A program made the position numbers and the translations under genes. DNA of 64,000 nucleotides from Oricola sp. (GTDB taxonomy: Bacteria; Pseudomonadota; Alphaproteobacteria; Rhizobiales; Rhizobiaceae): positions 97,878 to 161,877 of the forward strand of contig NZ_JALEGV010000028.1 in the NCBI RefSeq assembly GCF_022763245.1. Direction: 5' to 3'. Positions 52,451-60,596 of this stretch are shown here, piece after piece (position 1 is the stretch's first letter; each line of letters starts with the position of its first letter). Under the pieces are notes generated by a model that saw nothing but the letters and a program-made list of their open reading frames with translations, had not been told where the DNA came from and did not search any database.

Positions 52451-53308
52451 TCATGCGGCCTCGCAATAGTGGTGGCGGCACGCGCGGGCTTCGCGCCGTT
52501 CGGCGGCCTGCACGTGACGGGCGATCATCGGGTCGATCACATGCGGATCGGTCAAGGGCGCCATGTGGCCGGCATCCGCGATCTCGGCCAGTTCGGCCGT
52601 CGGCAGATGGCGCGCGAGGCGCTCGGTCAGGTGCTGCGTCACGGCCGGCGACTGGCGGCCGGTGACCGCGAGGACCGGGCAGGCGATCTGCGCGTAATCG
52701 GCAAATGTCGCGCGTTCCGACGCGATCGCCGTGAAGTCGGCGATCACCTGCGGCAGCGTCGTCAGCAGCTTGTCGCGCAGGCCCTGGCTGGTGGACGCCC
52801 ATGCGCCGTCGCCGTTCCAGAAATCGATGAAGCGGGCCATGGCGGTGTCGTCGTCGCCGGTCGCGCGGTCGGCGCGCATCGCATCCGCCACGGCGGCGAG
52901 CGGGTTCAGGTAGGGCCGGTCGGCGAGGTCTTCCGCCAGAAGGTGAAAGGCGGCCGGTTCGATCACGACGAGGCTGCGCACCATGTGCGGCATCGTCTGC
53001 GCGACCTTCAGCGCCACAGCGCCACCGAAGGAGTGGCCGACGAGATGGAACGGTTCTCCGATCTCCCGGAAGACGGCGGCAAGGCGCGTGACCATGGCCG
53101 GCAGGCTCATCTGGGCGGCGGCGAGCGGGGCGGACTTTCCGTATCCCGGCAGGTCCGGCCGGACGACCCGGTGGCGCCCGGCGATGTAGCCGGTGAGGCT
53201 TTCCCACTGGTATCCGGACGAAGCCGAACCGTGGAGCGCCACGACCGGCGCGCCCGCGCCGTCGGCGCGGAAGTGTATCAAGCTGTTCTGGTGTTCAACG
53301 AATGGCAT
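52451..53308 (-). CDS. Alpha/beta hydrolase
   Basis: 285 residues. Ser93 in LVGHSFGGAV, HG in VVALHGSASSGYQW and His in IADAGHMAPL form the triad. The C-terminus is basic and ends ARACRHHYCEAA. Substrate unknown. Start at 53308 lies 61 bp from the first GTTTC half-site; it probably belongs to the GAAAC regulon with the cysteine synthases and flavoenzymes. Divergent from the DUF1127 gene. Confidence 0.83.
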   Translation of the reverse strand: MPFVEHQNSLIHFRADGAGAPVVALHGSASSGYQWESLTGYIAGRHRVVRPDLPGYGKSAPLAAAQMSLPAMVTRLAAVFREIGEPFHLVGHSFGGAVALKVAQTMPHMVRSLVVIEPAAFHLLAEDLADRPYLNPLAAVADAMRADRATGDDDTAMARFIDFWNGDGAWASTSQGLRDKLLTTLPQVIADFTAIASERATFADYAQIACPVLAVTGRQSPAVTQHLTERLARHLPTAELAEIADAGHMAPLTDPHVIDPMIARHVQAAERREARACRHHYCEAA

Positions 53309-53368
53309 CGGTTTTTCCTCCCGTCTGCGGGAATGGCGTGTTTGATGGCCAAGTCGTATGGTTCGCGC

Positions 53369-53450
53369 GTTTCAGACGCGTGTCCCGAAAAGGGGCTGAA
53401 TGTTTCAAATGTTTCAGCGCCCGCCACGCCGGCGGCGAAACAACTGAAAC
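53369..53450. promoter_or_regulatory. GTTTC motif, site 2 (half-site, tandem pair, inverted copy)
   Basis: GTTTCAG at 53369, GTTTCAAATGTTTCAG at 53402-53417 exactly 33 bp on, and GAAACAACTGAAAC at 53437-53450 in the opposite orientation. It lies between the alpha/beta hydrolase (start 53308, minus) and the DUF1127 gene (start 53536, plus), so both could be controlled. Confidence 0.6.
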
Positions 53451-53535
53451 GCAGGCGGGGGTGCGGCGAAATCCGCCTGAAACGGCGGCTTGAGATTGTC
53501 TGTCCATCGGAAAACGAACCAATGGAGACGAAACC

Positions 53536-53697
53536 ATGATGAACCAGATCCGCAATGCCATCCGCCGCGCCGACGAACGTGCTCGCCACCGCCGGGAATA
53601 TGAAATGCTGCTGCAGAGCGGCGACCAGATGTTCCGCGACATCGGCGTCCAGCGCGCCGACGTCGAGCGGATGCACCGCAAGGTCAGCCTGTTCTAG
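53536..53697 (+). CDS. DUF1127 small protein
   Basis: 53 residues after GGAGACG. MFRDIGVQRADVERM is the DUF1127 signature (Asp-Ile-Gly-x-Arg), and the rest is highly basic. These small proteins are common in alphaproteobacteria, where some bind RNA and affect phosphate and carbon metabolism. A strong terminator follows, so it is a one-gene transcript. Confidence 0.85.
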   Translation: MMNQIRNAIRRADERARHRREYEMLLQSGDQMFRDIGVQRADVERMHRKVSLF

Positions 53698-53720
53698 GCG
53701 CCCTGGCAATCAACCGCAAA

Positions 53721-53746
53721 GCCCGCCGGAAACGGCGGGCTTTTTT
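53721..53746 (+). terminator. Strong intrinsic terminator after the DUF1127 gene
   Basis: GCCCGCC, GGAAAC, GGCGGGC then six T, 23 bp after the DUF1127 stop. Confidence 0.9.
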
Positions 53747-53768
53747 GTGCCCGGATGGCCGTGACACG

Positions 53769-53799
53769 AAAAAGCGCCGGGGTTTTGCCCCGGCGCTTT
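53769..53799 (-). terminator. Intrinsic terminator of the flavoprotein operon
   Basis: GCGCCGGGG, a 5-nt loop and CCCCGGCGC, followed on the minus strand by TTTTTCG. It lies 32 bp beyond the stop of the gene at 53831. Its A-T arms make it potentially bidirectional. Confidence 0.85.
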
Positions 53800-53830
53800 C
53801 GGTTCTTTGAGGAGGGCCTTGTCGTGTCGG

Positions 53831-55000
53831 TCACGCGGCGCGCGGTTCGGCGGCGAAGGACGCGGCCATCCAGTCCTGCTCGTCCTTCATCACCTTGTTC
53901 AGCCTGAAATGCAGCCGCTTGACCTCGTCCATGCTCCAGTCGAGCGAGGCGATGCGCTCGGTCACGTCGAACATGCCGCGTGACAGCGCGTCGCGCGTCT
54001 CCTGGTAGCGGGCGAGGCCGGACGGACCTGAGGCGACGGCGCGCGCCAGGATCTCGGCGTCGCGCAACGCGTCGGTGATGCCGTGCGCGGTGCTCTGGTC
54101 CTTGAAATAGCCGGCGTCGCCCACCAGCGCCCAGCCCGGCCCGGCCGCGCGGCGCAGATGGCCGTGATGGCCGACGAAGCCGATGGGACGACGATCGAGC
54201 TTCGCCGGCGCGAGCCGGGCGGCGAGATCGGGAAAGACGTCGTCGGCGAGGCCGCGCAGGCCCGCTTCCAGCCGGCCGCGGATCTGTTCGAGATAGGTGA
54301 GGCGGGGCATCGACACGAAGACGCAGGTCTGGCCGTTGTTCGTCGGAATGGCGCCCGCGGCGTAGCCCGGCGTGAAATACCAGCGGTTGCCGTGATCGGG
54401 AATGCCGTCGAAATATCCGTAGACGACGGCCGTGGCATGCTGCGCGCGGCGCTGCACCTCGGCGCCGGCGAACCGGGCGACGGAGGATTGCTTGCCGTCC
54501 GCGCCGATGACGATGTCGGCGCTGACCGGCACGGTCTCGCCATCGCCGGTGTCGATGACCGCACCCCGGACCCTGCCGTCGGCACCCGTCAGGAGGCCGC
54601 GCAGGGACATCTCGAAGCGTGTGTCGACCCCGGCCGCCTCGGCGGCGTCGGCGAGAATGGAATCGAGGACGTAACGGCGCGGCGCGTAGAGCGCATCGAC
54701 GCCGTGCGAGGGCTGGATGTCGAGATCGACCGCCTCGTCGCCATAGATGAAGCTGGTCTTGCGGATCGCGGGCGTGCCGGCGTCGATCACCTTGTCGAGC
54801 AGGCCCCACGACGAGAGCTGCATCACGGCGCCGCGCATCAGCGCATGCGTGGACAGCGTGTCGGTGCCTCTGCGATCGCGATCGATCATCAGGACGCGGG
54901 CGCCCTGGCGGGCGAGCAGCATCGCCGTGGCGGCGCCGGCGCAGCGCGCGCCGACGACGATGGCGGTGTAATGGGGCGCGAACGGCTTTGCGTACGGCAT
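53831..55000 (-). CDS. FAD-dependent oxidoreductase, aromatic-hydroxylase/geranylgeranyl-reductase type
   Basis: 389 residues. Rossmann start AIVVGARCAGAATAML (Cys within the dinucleotide loop is typical of this subgroup), GD motif in WALVGDAGYFKDQSTAHG and DG in VIGADGKQSSVARF identify a PHBH-fold flavoprotein. It hydroxylates or reduces a small molecule; substrate unknown. Starts 12 bp after the stop of the monooxygenase gene at 55013-56263, so the two are an operon. Confidence 0.85.
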   Translation of the reverse strand: MPYAKPFAPHYTAIVVGARCAGAATAMLLARQGARVLMIDRDRRGTDTLSTHALMRGAVMQLSSWGLLDKVIDAGTPAIRKTSFIYGDEAVDLDIQPSHGVDALYAPRRYVLDSILADAAEAAGVDTRFEMSLRGLLTGADGRVRGAVIDTGDGETVPVSADIVIGADGKQSSVARFAGAEVQRRAQHATAVVYGYFDGIPDHGNRWYFTPGYAAGAIPTNNGQTCVFVSMPRLTYLEQIRGRLEAGLRGLADDVFPDLAARLAPAKLDRRPIGFVGHHGHLRRAAGPGWALVGDAGYFKDQSTAHGITDALRDAEILARAVASGPSGLARYQETRDALSRGMFDVTERIASLDWSMDEVKRLHFRLNKVMKDEQDWMAASFAAEPRAA

Positions 55001-55012
55001 GGGGGTTTCCTT

Positions 55013-56263
55013 TCAGGCGGCTTTTTCGGAGCGGGGATTGAGGTGACGCGCGATGTCGACGACGAGCTCCTCGGCGTCGCGGCCGACGCCGTCGATGAAT
55101 GTCGAGGACCGGCGACGCATGAAGGGCAGGCCGAGGGCGAACAGGCCGGGGACCGGCGTCACGCCGCCCGCGTTGCGGATCTCGCCCGCCTCGTCCAGAA
55201 CCGGCACGTTCAGCCAAGGATAGGTGCGGCGGTAGCCGGTCGCCCAGATCACGGTGCGGATGCCGGTGGCGCGCAGGTCGAGACGGGTCAGGCCGTAGCC
55301 GACGTCATGCGGCTGCGCCCATGCGGCGGGGTCGTGCGGGGCGTCGATCCCGGCCTCGGCGACATAGGCGTCGATGCGCGCCAGGAGCTTGCGCCGCCGG
55401 TTTTCGGCCGAGGCGGTCTGCTGCGGCAGGTCGGGGGCGATCGCCACCGATGCGCCGTTGACGGCGAGCGCGCGTCCGATGACGCGGACGCCGCGCGCGG
55501 CCAGCCGAGGCAGGTCGAGCGACCGGTGATCGGGATGACCGATCAGTTGCAGCGACGGCTGGCGGTTCACCCGGTCGCTGCTGTCTTCGGGCGAGCGCCG
55601 CTCGTCGAGGAAGCCGCATGCGTCGAGCCAGGCCATGATGTCGCGGCCGCGATAGCTGCGCGGCACGCGGACATGACGTCCGGCGGCGACGGTGACCGGA
55701 CGGCCCGTGCGGTGGATCTCGTCGGCGAGCTGCACGCCCGTGGCCGACGCGCCGACGACGAGAACGCCGCCCGCCGGCAGGTCGTGCGGCCGGCAGTAGC
55801 GCTCGGGCACGATCTGCTCGACGCCCTTGGGCAGGTCGGCGGCTATGGCGGGCACCACGGGCCGGTCGCATGCGCCCGTCGCGACGACGACGGCGCGGGC
55901 GATCCAGTCGCCGCGGTCGGTGCGCACATGATAGGCCGCGCCGACGCGCGACACGTCGAGGACGCGGGTCTGCGCCTGGACCGGTGCGGCGAAGGACGAG
56001 CCGTAGGTTTCGAGAAGGCGGACGAGCTCGCCGCGGCGCATGAAGCCGTCGGGATCGTTGCCGGCATAGCGATGGCCGGGAAGCCGCGTCATCCAGTTGG
56101 GCGTCAGCAGCCTGAGCGATTTCCACCGCTCCGACCGCCACCGCTCGCCGACTTCGCCGCGCTCGATGACGACATGCTCGATGCCGGCCGAGGCGAGGCA
56201 ATGGCTCATCGAGAGACCGGCCTGGCCGGCGCCGACAATGAGCACGTCAATATGTTGGGCCAC
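55013..56263 (-). CDS. Flavin-containing monooxygenase (FMO-like), NAD(P)H/FAD
   Basis: 416 residues with a GTG start at 56263 (GGAGAA five bases upstream). FAD site VLIVGAGQAGLSMS, second nucleotide site VLVVGASATGVQLA, and the ATG-type motif VIWATGYRRTYPWLNVP match single-component FMO/Trk-type enzymes. They oxygenate N, S or C atoms. In a region with two cysteine synthases an S-oxygenation role is possible but not shown. Preceded by GTTTC site 3. Confidence 0.85.
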   Translation of the reverse strand: MAQHIDVLIVGAGQAGLSMSHCLASAGIEHVVIERGEVGERWRSERWKSLRLLTPNWMTRLPGHRYAGNDPDGFMRRGELVRLLETYGSSFAAPVQAQTRVLDVSRVGAAYHVRTDRGDWIARAVVVATGACDRPVVPAIAADLPKGVEQIVPERYCRPHDLPAGGVLVVGASATGVQLADEIHRTGRPVTVAAGRHVRVPRSYRGRDIMAWLDACGFLDERRSPEDSSDRVNRQPSLQLIGHPDHRSLDLPRLAARGVRVIGRALAVNGASVAIAPDLPQQTASAENRRRKLLARIDAYVAEAGIDAPHDPAAWAQPHDVGYGLTRLDLRATGIRTVIWATGYRRTYPWLNVPVLDEAGEIRNAGGVTPVPGLFALGLPFMRRRSSTFIDGVGRDAEELVVDIARHLNPRSEKAA

Positions 56264-56337
56264 TTGAATTCTCCATCGTTTTTCCTGGGGGACGAAAGGG
56301 CCTGTCCCCGAACTTGAGGCGAAGCTAACAAGTGCCT

Positions 56338-56387
56338 GTTTCAGCTCGGCTTCCGGCTTTCGGATTTCAGGTTTCATTTGTTTCCGG
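56338..56387. promoter_or_regulatory. GTTTC motif, site 3
   Basis: GTTTCAG at 56338 and GTTTCATTTGTTTCCGG at 56371-56387, starts exactly 33 bp apart as in sites 2 and 4. Half-site lies 75 bp from the GTG start of the FMO-like gene at 56263. Confidence 0.6.
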
Positions 56388-56408
56388 AGGGGTGTTGCGC
56401 GGGGCATG

Positions 56409-56441
56409 AAAAAGGCCCGCTCCGGGGGTGCCGGGCGGGCC
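56409..56441 (-). terminator. Intrinsic terminator of the OsmC/small-ORF unit
   Basis: GGCCCGC/GCGGGCC stem with a 14-nt loop, followed on the minus strand by TTTTT. It lies just past the 42-residue ORF, which supports that ORF being the end of a transcript. Confidence 0.75.
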
Positions 56442-56474
56442 GTTTTCGGCGGCGCGTCGGTCTGCGCGCAGACG

Positions 56475-56603
56475 TCAGCGACGCGGACCGGTGTAATGGA
56501 TCGAGCTGCGAGCCGTGCCGGTCAGATAGGGGTAGTGCAGGCGTTCGAACTGGGTCCTGATGCGTTCCGGGTTCGCCGGCCTGCGGGCTGCGATGGCCGT
56601 CAT
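56475..56603 (-). CDS. 42-residue protein of unknown function
   Basis: ATG 56603 with AAAGGA eight bases upstream; MTAIAARRPANPERIRTQFE at the start, ending YTGPRR. Very basic and without a hydrophobic stretch. It lies 68 bp after the OsmC stop, downstream of a long hairpin and just before a terminator, so it is probably the second gene of that transcript. No family recognised. Confidence 0.5.
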   Translation of the reverse strand: MTAIAARRPANPERIRTQFERLHYPYLTGTARSSIHYTGPRR

Positions 56604-56631
56604 GATCGTGTCCTTTCGTGTTTCAGGCGGT

Positions 56632-56661
56632 GCGGCGGACGGGAGGGGGACCGTCCGCCGC
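56632..56661 (-). other. Long hairpin between OsmC and the small ORF
   Basis: GCGGCGGACGG, an 8-nt loop, CCGTCCGCCGC: a perfect 11-bp GC stem without T-run, 10 bp past the OsmC stop. It could partly end transcription or protect the OsmC mRNA, lowering expression of the 42-residue ORF. Confidence 0.5.
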
Positions 56662-56671
56662 CAGCGCGGGA

Positions 56672-57247
56672 TCAGCCTGCGTCGACGCCGACCGTGACCG
56701 GCAGGCCGTTGGTCAGCATGTCGAAGACGGCCGAGCGCGAGACCGACTGGTCGACAACCTGGCGCAGCTTGTCGGCCGACGCGTCGCCCTGGATCTTCAC
56801 GTTCATGCGGATGGCGCCGAAGCCGTTGCGGACGCTGTCGTCGAGGCCGAGCATGCCCAGCAGGTTGGCGTCGGCTTCGAGCGACGTTTCAACCGAGTCG
56901 AGCTTGATCTGACGTGCGGACGCGATGTTGCCGATGCCGGCGGTGATGCAGGCGGAGAGCGCCGCGAGAAGCAGTTCCGGCGGGGTCGGGGCGTTGTCGC
57001 CGCCGCACAGGACAGCCGGGTGATCGGCTTCGACGACGAAGTCGTTGCCGCGGCCCTGTTCGGCGCCGGCGCCGAAATAGCCGTTGATGCGGGTGGCGGT
57101 GTGGGTGCCGTTCAGCCATTCGCCATTGGCGCGGAAGGTGAACTTGGCGAGGTCGCGGTGTTCGCTGACGGCGCCGATCGTGCCGAGAAGCGTCGGGACG
57201 TCGACGCCGTTGATTGCGACCTTGGCGGGTTTCACGGGAGCGTTCAT
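56672..57247 (-). CDS. OsmC-family protein
   Basis: 191 residues. ATG 57247 is preferred to 57253 because AAAGGA then has 7-base spacing. PPELLLAALSACITAGIGN with Cys100 is the OsmC signature; a second Cys81 (AVLCGGDN) is not at the usual place. OsmC/Ohr proteins reduce organic hydroperoxides with thiol cofactors, while relatives of this YhfA-like type have unknown roles. GTTTC site 4 lies 135-183 bp upstream. Confidence 0.85.
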   Translation of the reverse strand: MNAPVKPAKVAINGVDVPTLLGTIGAVSEHRDLAKFTFRANGEWLNGTHTATRINGYFGAGAEQGRGNDFVVEADHPAVLCGGDNAPTPPELLLAALSACITAGIGNIASARQIKLDSVETSLEADANLLGMLGLDDSVRNGFGAIRMNVKIQGDASADKLRQVVDQSVSRSAVFDMLTNGLPVTVGVDAG

Positions 57248-57381
57248 TGTCATTTCCTTTCAGAGGTTGAGGTCTGCCGGTCGGGCAGGGTTCGCTTGGG
57301 TTTCGAAGTGGTCGGCGGGGCGGGGGAGAGTGTCGGTATCCGCTGTTTCCCTTCGACTGGTGACAGTTCTAGAAGGGGCGT

Positions 57382-57430
57382 GTTTCAGTCCGATACCGCG
57401 CCACGGCCCCCTGCGTTTCGATTGTTTCGG
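57382..57430. promoter_or_regulatory. GTTTC motif, site 4
   Basis: GTTTCAG at 57382 and GTTTCGATTGTTTCGG at 57415-57430, again exactly 33 bp apart. A further GTTTC at 57436. Upstream of the OsmC gene. Confidence 0.6.
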
Positions 57431-57470
57431 CCTGCGTTTCAAAGCCTGTTGCGGCCAAGTCCGGACATGA

Positions 57471-57495
57471 AAAAACCCCGGCAAAGCCGGGGTTT
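57471..57495 (-). terminator. Intrinsic terminator of the cysteine synthase-glutaredoxin gene
   Basis: AACCCCGGC, AAA, GCCGGGGTT, followed on the minus strand by a run of T. It lies 25 bp beyond the stop, before GTTTC site 4 of the next unit. Confidence 0.85.
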
Positions 57496-57519
57496 AGGAG
57501 AACTTCGCGATCTTCTGCG

Positions 57520-59022
57520 TCAGCGCGGATGCACCCATTTGGGCAGGAACTCGTAGGGGTCGCCCGCGACGCTTTCCAGGTAGCCGACATTGATGTCTTC
57601 AAGCATCGATTGCAGCCGGCCCTCGCGGAAATAGTCGAAGGTCTCCGTGCAGCCGCCGACATGCTTGCCGCCGATGAAGACCTGCGGGATCGTCGGCAGA
57701 CCGGTCCTGGCATGCAGGGCCACGCGCAGGTCGCCGCCCATGTTGTCCTTCTGCCAGGCGACCGAGTCGAGATCGACGGACTTGTAGGGGATGTTGCGGC
57801 TGGCGAAGAACTTCCGAAGCGCCCAGCAGAACTCGCACCATTCGAGCGCGAACATCACGACCGGCTCGTCGTCGTCATGGGTCAGCGCCTCCAGCCGTTC
57901 CACCGCTTCCGGCTTCGGCTGCGGGCCCGGCGCGGGTGCCGCGGCGGGTTGGGCGGCCTGCGGCGCGGGCGCCGGCGCGCCGATGCGGAAGTTCGGGGTC
58001 GAGGCGGCGATGTCCTGTTCCTCGTCGCTCATCGTCTCGACCACATGCTCGAACAGCGGCGTGGAGAGATAGCGTTCGCCCGTGTCGGGGATCATCGCCA
58101 GGATCGTCGAGCCGGGCTCGGCGCGTTCGGCGACCTGCAGTGCACCCGCCAGCGTCGCGCCGCCGGAGATGCCGCAGAAGATGCCTTCCTGGATGGCGAG
58201 CTGGCGCGAGAGGTGCAGCGCCTGCTTGCCGTCGATCGGCACCACATGGTCGACGTCGCCGCCCGAGAACGCGTCATTCGTCAGCTTCGGGATGAAGTCC
58301 GGCGCCCAGCCCTGCATCAGGTGCGGGCGGAACATCGGATGGCTCTCGGCAGCGGTGCCGTCGTCACGATAGGCCTGCTGGATGCCGCTGCCGATCATCG
58401 GCGCATTGTCGGGTTCGCAGGCGACGATCTTGGTGTCGGGGCGGTGCTGCTTCAACACGCGCGACACGCCGCGCAGCGTTCCGCCGGTGCCGAAGCCGGA
58501 GACCCAGTAGTCGAGGCGGCGGCCTTCGAAGTCGGCGAGGATCTCCTGCGCCGTGGTGGTCGAATGGATGTCGGGATTGGCCTCGTTCTCGAACTGGCGG
58601 CAGAGGAACCAGCCATGCTTGTCTGCCAGCTCCTTGGCCTTGGCGACCATGCCGGTGCCCTTCGCGGCGGCCGGGGTCAGCACGACGCGGGCGCCGAGGA
58701 AGCGCATCAGCTTGCGGCGCTCCACGCTGAAGCTCTCGGCCATGACGATGACCAGCGGATAGCCCTTCTGGGCACAGACCATCGCCAGGCCGATGCCGGT
58801 GTTGCCGCTCGTGGCTTCCACGACCGTCTGGCCGGGCTTGAGCGCGCCGGACTGTTCGGCGGCCTCGATGATGCCGAGCGCGAGGCGGTCCTTGACGGAC
58901 CCCAGCGGGTTGAAGGCCTCGAGCTTGACGAAGAGATCGACGCCCTCGGGCGCCAGCTTGTTGATGCGCACGACGGGCGTGCCGCCGATGGTTTCGAGAA
59001 TGGTGTTGTGCGGTCCGGCCAT
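57520..59022 (-). CDS. cysK: Cysteine synthase fused to a glutaredoxin domain
   Basis: 500 residues from ATG 59022. Residues 1-320 are O-acetylserine sulfhydrylase: PLP Lys44 in LGSVKDRL, TSGNTG, GTGGTLRGV. A Pro/Ala linker (about 345-370) leads to a glutaredoxin domain with active site Cys396-Glu-Phe-Cys399 and cis-Pro motif TIPQVF near 446. Linking cysteine production to dithiol reduction in one chain suggests a thiol-maintenance or persulfide role. The paralogue at 45520-46593 lacks the second domain. Controlled, by position, from GTTTC site 5. Confidence 0.9.
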   Translation of the reverse strand: MAGPHNTILETIGGTPVVRINKLAPEGVDLFVKLEAFNPLGSVKDRLALGIIEAAEQSGALKPGQTVVEATSGNTGIGLAMVCAQKGYPLVIVMAESFSVERRKLMRFLGARVVLTPAAAKGTGMVAKAKELADKHGWFLCRQFENEANPDIHSTTTAQEILADFEGRRLDYWVSGFGTGGTLRGVSRVLKQHRPDTKIVACEPDNAPMIGSGIQQAYRDDGTAAESHPMFRPHLMQGWAPDFIPKLTNDAFSGGDVDHVVPIDGKQALHLSRQLAIQEGIFCGISGGATLAGALQVAERAEPGSTILAMIPDTGERYLSTPLFEHVVETMSDEEQDIAASTPNFRIGAPAPAPQAAQPAAAPAPGPQPKPEAVERLEALTHDDDEPVVMFALEWCEFCWALRKFFASRNIPYKSVDLDSVAWQKDNMGGDLRVALHARTGLPTIPQVFIGGKHVGGCTETFDYFREGRLQSMLEDINVGYLESVAGDPYEFLPKWVHPR

Positions 59023-59099
59023 GACGGAACTCCTGGGATAGCGGTTTGCGGATGGCCGGAAACTACCGGGAGGGGCGGCGCGGCTATAGGCGCATTCGG

Positions 59100-59154
59100 G
59101 TTGCAAATGTTTCGATTGTTGCCGGCGCCCCCGCCGCCGCGAAGCAATCGAAAC
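59100..59154. promoter_or_regulatory. GTTTC motif, site 5 (three tandem units plus inverted copy)
   Basis: GTTGCAAATGTTTCG and GTTTCGATTGTTGCC overlap, so three units follow each other with 9-bp period from 59100. GAAGCAATCGAAAC at 59141-59154 is an inverted copy. Between the fused cysteine synthase (start 59022, minus) and the MFS carrier (start 59263, plus). A CTATAG at 59083-59088, read on the minus strand, could be a -10 element. Confidence 0.55.
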
Positions 59155-59262
59155 CCGATCGCCAAACCGGCGACATCGCCCGGAAACGCTCCACCGTCAG
59201 GCTCTGCGCATCTTGAATCACGGCGCAGGCACGACCCTGCCGCCCGCAGCGGAGCAGAAAAG

Positions 59263-60504
59263 ATGACAATCGCAACGACACTCGACCGGCCCTCCGGCCC
59301 GAACGCCCTCGATCGGGTCGCCGGCGGCGGCGTCAGGGCCGCGCTCGGCGCCACCATCGGCATGGCGACGGGCTTCGGCTCGCTTGCCCTGATCTCCGTC
59401 TTCATCAGCCCGCTCCAGGGCGAGTTCGGATGGTCGAAATCGGAACTCAGCACCTGCTACACGCTGGCGGCCGTCGGCATGGCCGTCGGCGGCATGGTCT
59501 GGGGCAGGGTGTCCGACCGGATCGACATCCGCTACCTGCTCGCCTCCGGCGGCCTGTTCCTCGTTCTGCCGCTCTTTGTGATGTCGATGGCGACGGCGCT
59601 CTGGCACTTCTATGCGGCGCATCTCGTCCTCGGCATCGCCGGTTTCGGCTGCCTCTACGCGCCGCTCGTCTCTGCCTCCGGCGAATGGTTCGACAGCCGG
59701 CGCGGCCTGGTCATGGGGATCGTCACCGCCGGCGGCGCGCTCGGGCAGGGCATCATGCCGTTCGCCGCCGAAAGCCTCATCGCCGGCCTCGGCTGGCGCG
59801 AGGCCTTCGTCGCGCTGGGCCTCGCGGTGCTCGCCCTGCAGTCGGTGATCTGGATGCTCGTGCGCCGGCGCCACGGCAACGCGGTCGCACCGGCCCGGAC
59901 GGGCGGCCCGGCAAGCGGCGGCGTCTTCTCGCGGCCGCGCCTGCTGGCGCTCGCGCTGGCGGCCTTCCTGTGCTGCGCCTGCATGGGCGTGCCGCTGATC
60001 CATCTCGCGGGCTTCGTCAGCTCGGTCTGCGGCTCCACCTCCTTCGGTGCCACCAGCCTGCTCGTCGCGATGGTGTTCGGCGCGGTGGGGCGCGTCTGCT
60101 TCGGCATGGTCGCCGACCGATGGGGCAACCTGTTTGCCTATGCCTGCGCCTCGGCGATGCAGACGGCCTGCATCCTCGTCTTCCCGATGCTGCAGTCGGA
60201 ACTGTCGATCCTCGCCATGTCGGCGCTGTTCGGTTTCGGCTTTGCCGGCAACATGACCTGCCTGATCCTGTGCGTGCGCGACGAGGCGCCCGCGAGCGGC
60301 TTCGGCGCCGCGATCGGGCTGGTGATGTTCATCGCCTGGGCGGGCATGGGGCTCGGCGGCTATCTGGGCGGCGCGATGTTCGACCTGACGGGCGCCTACA
60401 GTCTCGCCTTCCTCGCCTCGGGCCTGTTCGGCGTGGCCAATCTGGCCGTGCTGGCGCTCCTCGGTCTGAACCTCGGCGCGATGCGCCGGCCCCGCATGGC
60501 GTAA
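59263..60504 (+). CDS. MFS transporter
   Basis: 413 residues, ATG 59263 after GGAG; a long upstream in-frame extension is antisense to the cysteine synthase gene and is rejected. About 12 helices; the loop 2-3 motif GRVSDRIDIRYLL and the internal repeat GMVADRWGNLFAY are MFS signatures, of the monocarboxylate/oxalate-formate (MCT) type. Divergent from the cysteine synthase-glutaredoxin gene and shares its regulatory gap. Several Cys cluster in FLCCACMGV. Substrate unknown. Confidence 0.88.
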   Translation: MTIATTLDRPSGPNALDRVAGGGVRAALGATIGMATGFGSLALISVFISPLQGEFGWSKSELSTCYTLAAVGMAVGGMVWGRVSDRIDIRYLLASGGLFLVLPLFVMSMATALWHFYAAHLVLGIAGFGCLYAPLVSASGEWFDSRRGLVMGIVTAGGALGQGIMPFAAESLIAGLGWREAFVALGLAVLALQSVIWMLVRRRHGNAVAPARTGGPASGGVFSRPRLLALALAAFLCCACMGVPLIHLAGFVSSVCGSTSFGATSLLVAMVFGAVGRVCFGMVADRWGNLFAYACASAMQTACILVFPMLQSELSILAMSALFGFGFAGNMTCLILCVRDEAPASGFGAAIGLVMFIAWAGMGLGGYLGGAMFDLTGAYSLAFLASGLFGVANLAVLALLGLNLGAMRRPRMA

Positions 60505-60596
60505 TTCGATTGCTCACCTGCAAGATGAGAAGGCCGTCATATCATGCTGAAAAATAACGCATTCGATTGAGCGATCGAACGCCACATGAAGCCAGC

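Noticed and set aside
57529..59262. 578-codon in-frame extension before the MFS start
   Set aside because: Antisense to the cysteine synthase-glutaredoxin gene; the ATG at 59263 has a ribosome site and starts the transporter fold normally.
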